From Allomyces macrogynus ATCC 38327 (lineage: Eukaryota; Blastocladiomycota; Blastocladiomycetes; Blastocladiales; Blastocladiaceae), in contig GG745331.1 of NCBI GenBank assembly GCA_000151295.1, forward strand, positions 72,377-94,217: a DNA stretch of 21,841 nt. Reading direction: 5' to 3'. The notes beneath the pieces are model-generated. The model saw only the letters and a list, made by a program, of their open reading frames with translations. It made no database searches and was not told the DNA's origin. Of the stretch, positions 19,661 to 21,841 are shown piece after piece (positions within the stretch are counted from its first letter, which is position 1; the number at the start of each line of letters is the position of its first letter). Made by a program: the position numbers and the translations under genes.

Positions 19661-21217
19661 ATGCTCGTCCGCGTGGTGGTCGTTCTTGTGCTGACAACCC
19701 TCACCCTCGTCCGCGCCGACTACGCGCCGCCCGCGGCGTGGTGCGTGACGCCCAAGGGCTCGTGCCCGACTCCTTCAAGCAAATCCATTGATTCGTGGAA
19801 GATGGCCGAGGCAGACACGCTCGGTGACACGCCCGATACCATGTTCACGGCCAACGCCAACGCGTCGCTGCCCAGCGGGTACAAGGGGTGCGGCGACGGA
19901 GTGTGCGCGATCCTCTCGGGCGAAACATGCGGCACCTGTCCCGCCGACTGCGGCGCGTGCGCGTACGGCGCCGTGCCGATCCAGCGGTGCGTGCAGAATA
20001 ACATGTTTGCGCTCACGTTCGATGATGGGCCGTCGTATGTATGTAGCTCGAGGGCTGAGTAATTTGTGGGTGCAACAGAAGGGATCCAAGAAATGATTAC
20101 AAATTGATGAATCCCGATTCTGCCACTAGTCGACGGACCAGGCGGTGCAAATCCTCAACAGCAACAACGTCACGGGTACCTTCTTTGTCAATGCCATCCA
20201 CGCGCTCGAACAGCCGTCGTTTGCTGCATCCATGCGCGCGGCCGCGGCCGCGGGCCATATTATCGGCACGCACACGTACAACCACCGGTCGGTCGTGAAC
20301 GGACACACGGAAGGATTGCCCGCGACCAACTTGTCGATCGGCACGCTGCGCACGTTGATGTACTTCAACGACATGGTCGTTTACGAGAATATCGGGAAAT
20401 TGCCGCGGTTTTTCCGCCCGCCCTACCTCGAGACGAATGCGGGCATTTTGCCAACGCTCGATACCTGGGGATACGTGCCCGTCGGCGTTTCGTTTGATAC
20501 TACCGATTGGGAACAGTCGACGCGCACCAACTTGACCGACGCGCAGCGCGCGGCTGCGGTCATCCAGCAGGTGACGACGATGCTGGCCGCGAGTCCGCCG
20601 GGAGTGACGACGCCTGCGGCGGGGGTCTCGCTGGCCGGTGGCGCGATTCATTTGCAGCATGATATTTTGGGCTACGTACGGCCGACGATTTGCCTGAACA
20701 CTTTCTTTCGAGCAAGGCTGACCTTCTCCACCCACTCGCCAGTCGATGAACGCACTGCAAGCCGTCATCACGGCGCTCCGCGCGCGCCGCGACTTGCAGC
20801 TCGTCTCGCTCGCCACGTGCCTCGGCATGTCGCCGTATCGCAGCGCACGTACATATCGCTTCTCTCATCCTCGACCCCGTTTTCTCTCTCTTCTCGCCTG
20901 ACGCTGAGTTGGGCCTGTTGATAGAGGAAAGTCCCTTCTTCCACAACCGGTTCCCGGGGAACAAGTACCCGACGATCCCGAAATCGCGTACCAAGGGCGT
21001 CCTCGGGAACATCTACCTGTACTCGACCGCGGCCAACGCGACAGGCCTGCGCAAACCGCCGCCTGGGTGGGACTCGCCGAAAAAGGGTGAAAAGTCGCCG
21101 AACGTCGACCACCGCGGGGACCTGCTGAATGGTGCGGCACCGCGCACAACGGCGGGCCACGGCGCGGTCATGGTCGCGCTCGCGCTTGCGGTCGCGTCGA
21201 TGTTGGCGACGTTGTGA
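19661..21217 (+). CDS. Secreted, GPI-anchored chitin deacetylase (NodB/CE4 family)
   Basis: Four exons, 19661-20038, 20130-20675, 20743-20848 and 20925-21217 (introns 91, 67 and 76 bp), give 440 residues. ATG 19661 is chosen because it begins a clean signal peptide (1-19, ending LVRA). A Cys-rich module follows (Cys 77, 82, 90, 93, 97, 100, 110). All five CE4 motifs are intact: TFDDGPS at 119-125 (Asp121 base, Asp122 metal), H174-TYN-H178 metal ligands, RPPY at 222-225, the DTTDW motif at 249-253 and LQH at 301-303 with the catalytic His. The C-terminus (about 412-440) has small residues then a hydrophobic tail, a typical GPI signal. Introns two and three carry CTGAC branch-point sequences. 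CE4 chitin deacetylases turn wall chitin into chitosan, using a metal ion, at the cell surface. Other de-N-acetylases share the fold, but fungal context favours chitin. Confidence 0.9.
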
Positions 21218-21352
21218 CGGTGCGCGCGGCTGGTTGTGCGCGTCGCACGTCACTGAGATCGTTTCTTCTGCTTCTCGTGTTGTTGTTATTCCCCCGAATT
21301 CCATTCGATATCCCGCTGCTCTGCTGCAATATACACCCGCATGTCTGTCCAA

Positions 21353-21631
21353 TCACTGTTTCCACCACTCGTGCACCTGCATCGTCTCCTCGTACTCGTC
21401 GCGCCACTCTTCCAGGACCCCGTCGTCCCGTGGCTCGTCGTCATCGTCGCCAAGATGCAACGACGCGAGTGCCGCCAATAGTGGCGTCGAGACGGGCGAC
21501 GGCCGATCCGCGTCCGAGTCCGAGTCGGGTGTCGCGGTCCCACGCCGCCGCGGGTGGTGCGCGTGCACCACGTCTGGGAAATGGTGTGTGTGGAAGGCGG
21601 TAATCAGCGTGCAGATGTGTTCTTCGTGGCG
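21353..21631 (-). CDS. Last exon of an unidentified gene (partial)
   Basis: The terminal exon encodes 92 residues beginning RHEEHICTLITAFHTHHFPD and ending in an acidic region (LGDDDDEPRDDG) then EEWRDEYEETMQVHEWWKQ. It starts directly after an AG acceptor preceded by the long CT tract. A possible upstream exon runs from the window edge to 21773, ending at a weak GTCGCA donor in matching phase; otherwise the preceding exon lies outside the window. The gene is convergent with the chitin deacetylase, the stop codons lying 135 bp apart. I recognise no family. Confidence 0.5.
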   Translation of the reverse strand, partial: RHEEHICTLITAFHTHHFPDVVHAHHPRRRGTATPDSDSDADRPSPVSTPLLAALASLHLGDDDDEPRDDGVLEEWRDEYEETMQVHEWWKQ

Positions 21632-21632
21632 C

Positions 21633-21633
<1 letters not shown>

Positions 21634-21697
<64 letters not shown>
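21634..21697. repeat. (AG)32 microsatellite, read as (CT)32 upstream of a splice acceptor
   Basis: A perfect 64-bp AG dinucleotide run on the plus strand. On the minus strand it is an uninterrupted CT tract placed immediately before the AG acceptor of the last exon described at 21631, so it would serve as that intron's polypyrimidine tract. As a mutable repeat it may vary in length between strains. Confidence 0.9.
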
Positions 21698-21699
<2 letters not shown>

Positions 21700-21841
21700 G
21701 AGGTCAGTCGTGGGTGGGGGGAAGGGTATGGCGATGCTTAAGGTTGAGTCGCCCGAGTTCGCGCTGTGCGACTAGTCCTTTTCGCGCGCTTGCGGCCTCT
21801 GCATCTGCGGTTCGATCCTTGCAAGTCGGCGAGTGCCAATC

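Noticed and set aside
21771..21841. GGTTCGATCC at about 21809, resembling a tRNA B box
   Set aside because: The flanking bases do not pair into a T stem, and no D arm, anticodon arm or acceptor stem fits upstream.

Overview
The window reads as nuclear DNA of a GC-rich fungus or close fungal relative, most likely an early-diverging (zoosporic-type) lineage. That placement is inference. It rests on short spliceosomal introns (14 modelled, 67-126 bp, all GT...AG, many GTACGT/GTGCGT/GTATGT donors), a GPI-anchored secreted chitin deacetylase, and the co-occurrence of animal-like genes (ECHDC1-type crotonase, NDUFA4) with fungal-type wall and Golgi genes. No bacterial operon structure, RNA gene, transposon or CRISPR was found. 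The gene models were spliced by hand from reading frames and splice signals.

Layout, left to right. An AT-rich end (about 1-300) is followed by GC-rich DNA with no supported gene. At 1047-1939(+) lies a four-exon mitochondrial double HMG-box protein (TFAM/Abf2 type). At 2311-3701(+) is a five-exon ECHDC1-like crotonase, tail-to-tail with CTF8 at 3725-4147(-). At 4508-6782(-) a UDP-sugar transporter (SLC35E3/TPT type) is joined in frame, through an 85-bp intron with consensus ends, to a lumenal DXD glycosyltransferase. This apparent transporter-glycosyltransferase fusion is the most novel feature seen. A 1.8-kb intergenic region with strong palindromes separates it from a divergent SLC35A-type nucleotide-sugar transporter at 8586-9819(+).

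Between 9820 and 11803 there is only gene debris (a broken reading frame at 10615-11182). At 11804-12169(+) is the small respiratory-chain subunit NDUFA4. A further 2.5 kb has no convincing gene. A Sel1-repeat protein occupies 14646-16891(-), followed by 2.8 kb of GC-rich DNA with no supported gene. The four-exon chitin deacetylase lies at 19661-21217(+). The right edge holds the last exon of an unidentified minus-strand gene, whose splice acceptor is preceded by an (AG)32 microsatellite, read as (CT)32 on the coding strand.

Functional themes: Golgi nucleotide-sugar supply and glycan building (fusion gene, SLC35A transporter), cell-wall chitin modification (deacetylase, and possibly the Sel1 protein), mitochondrial DNA and respiration (TFAM-like, NDUFA4), acyl-CoA repair (ECHDC1-like) and replication/cohesion (CTF8). 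Apart from the two divergent transporter genes, nothing indicates that neighbouring genes are co-regulated.
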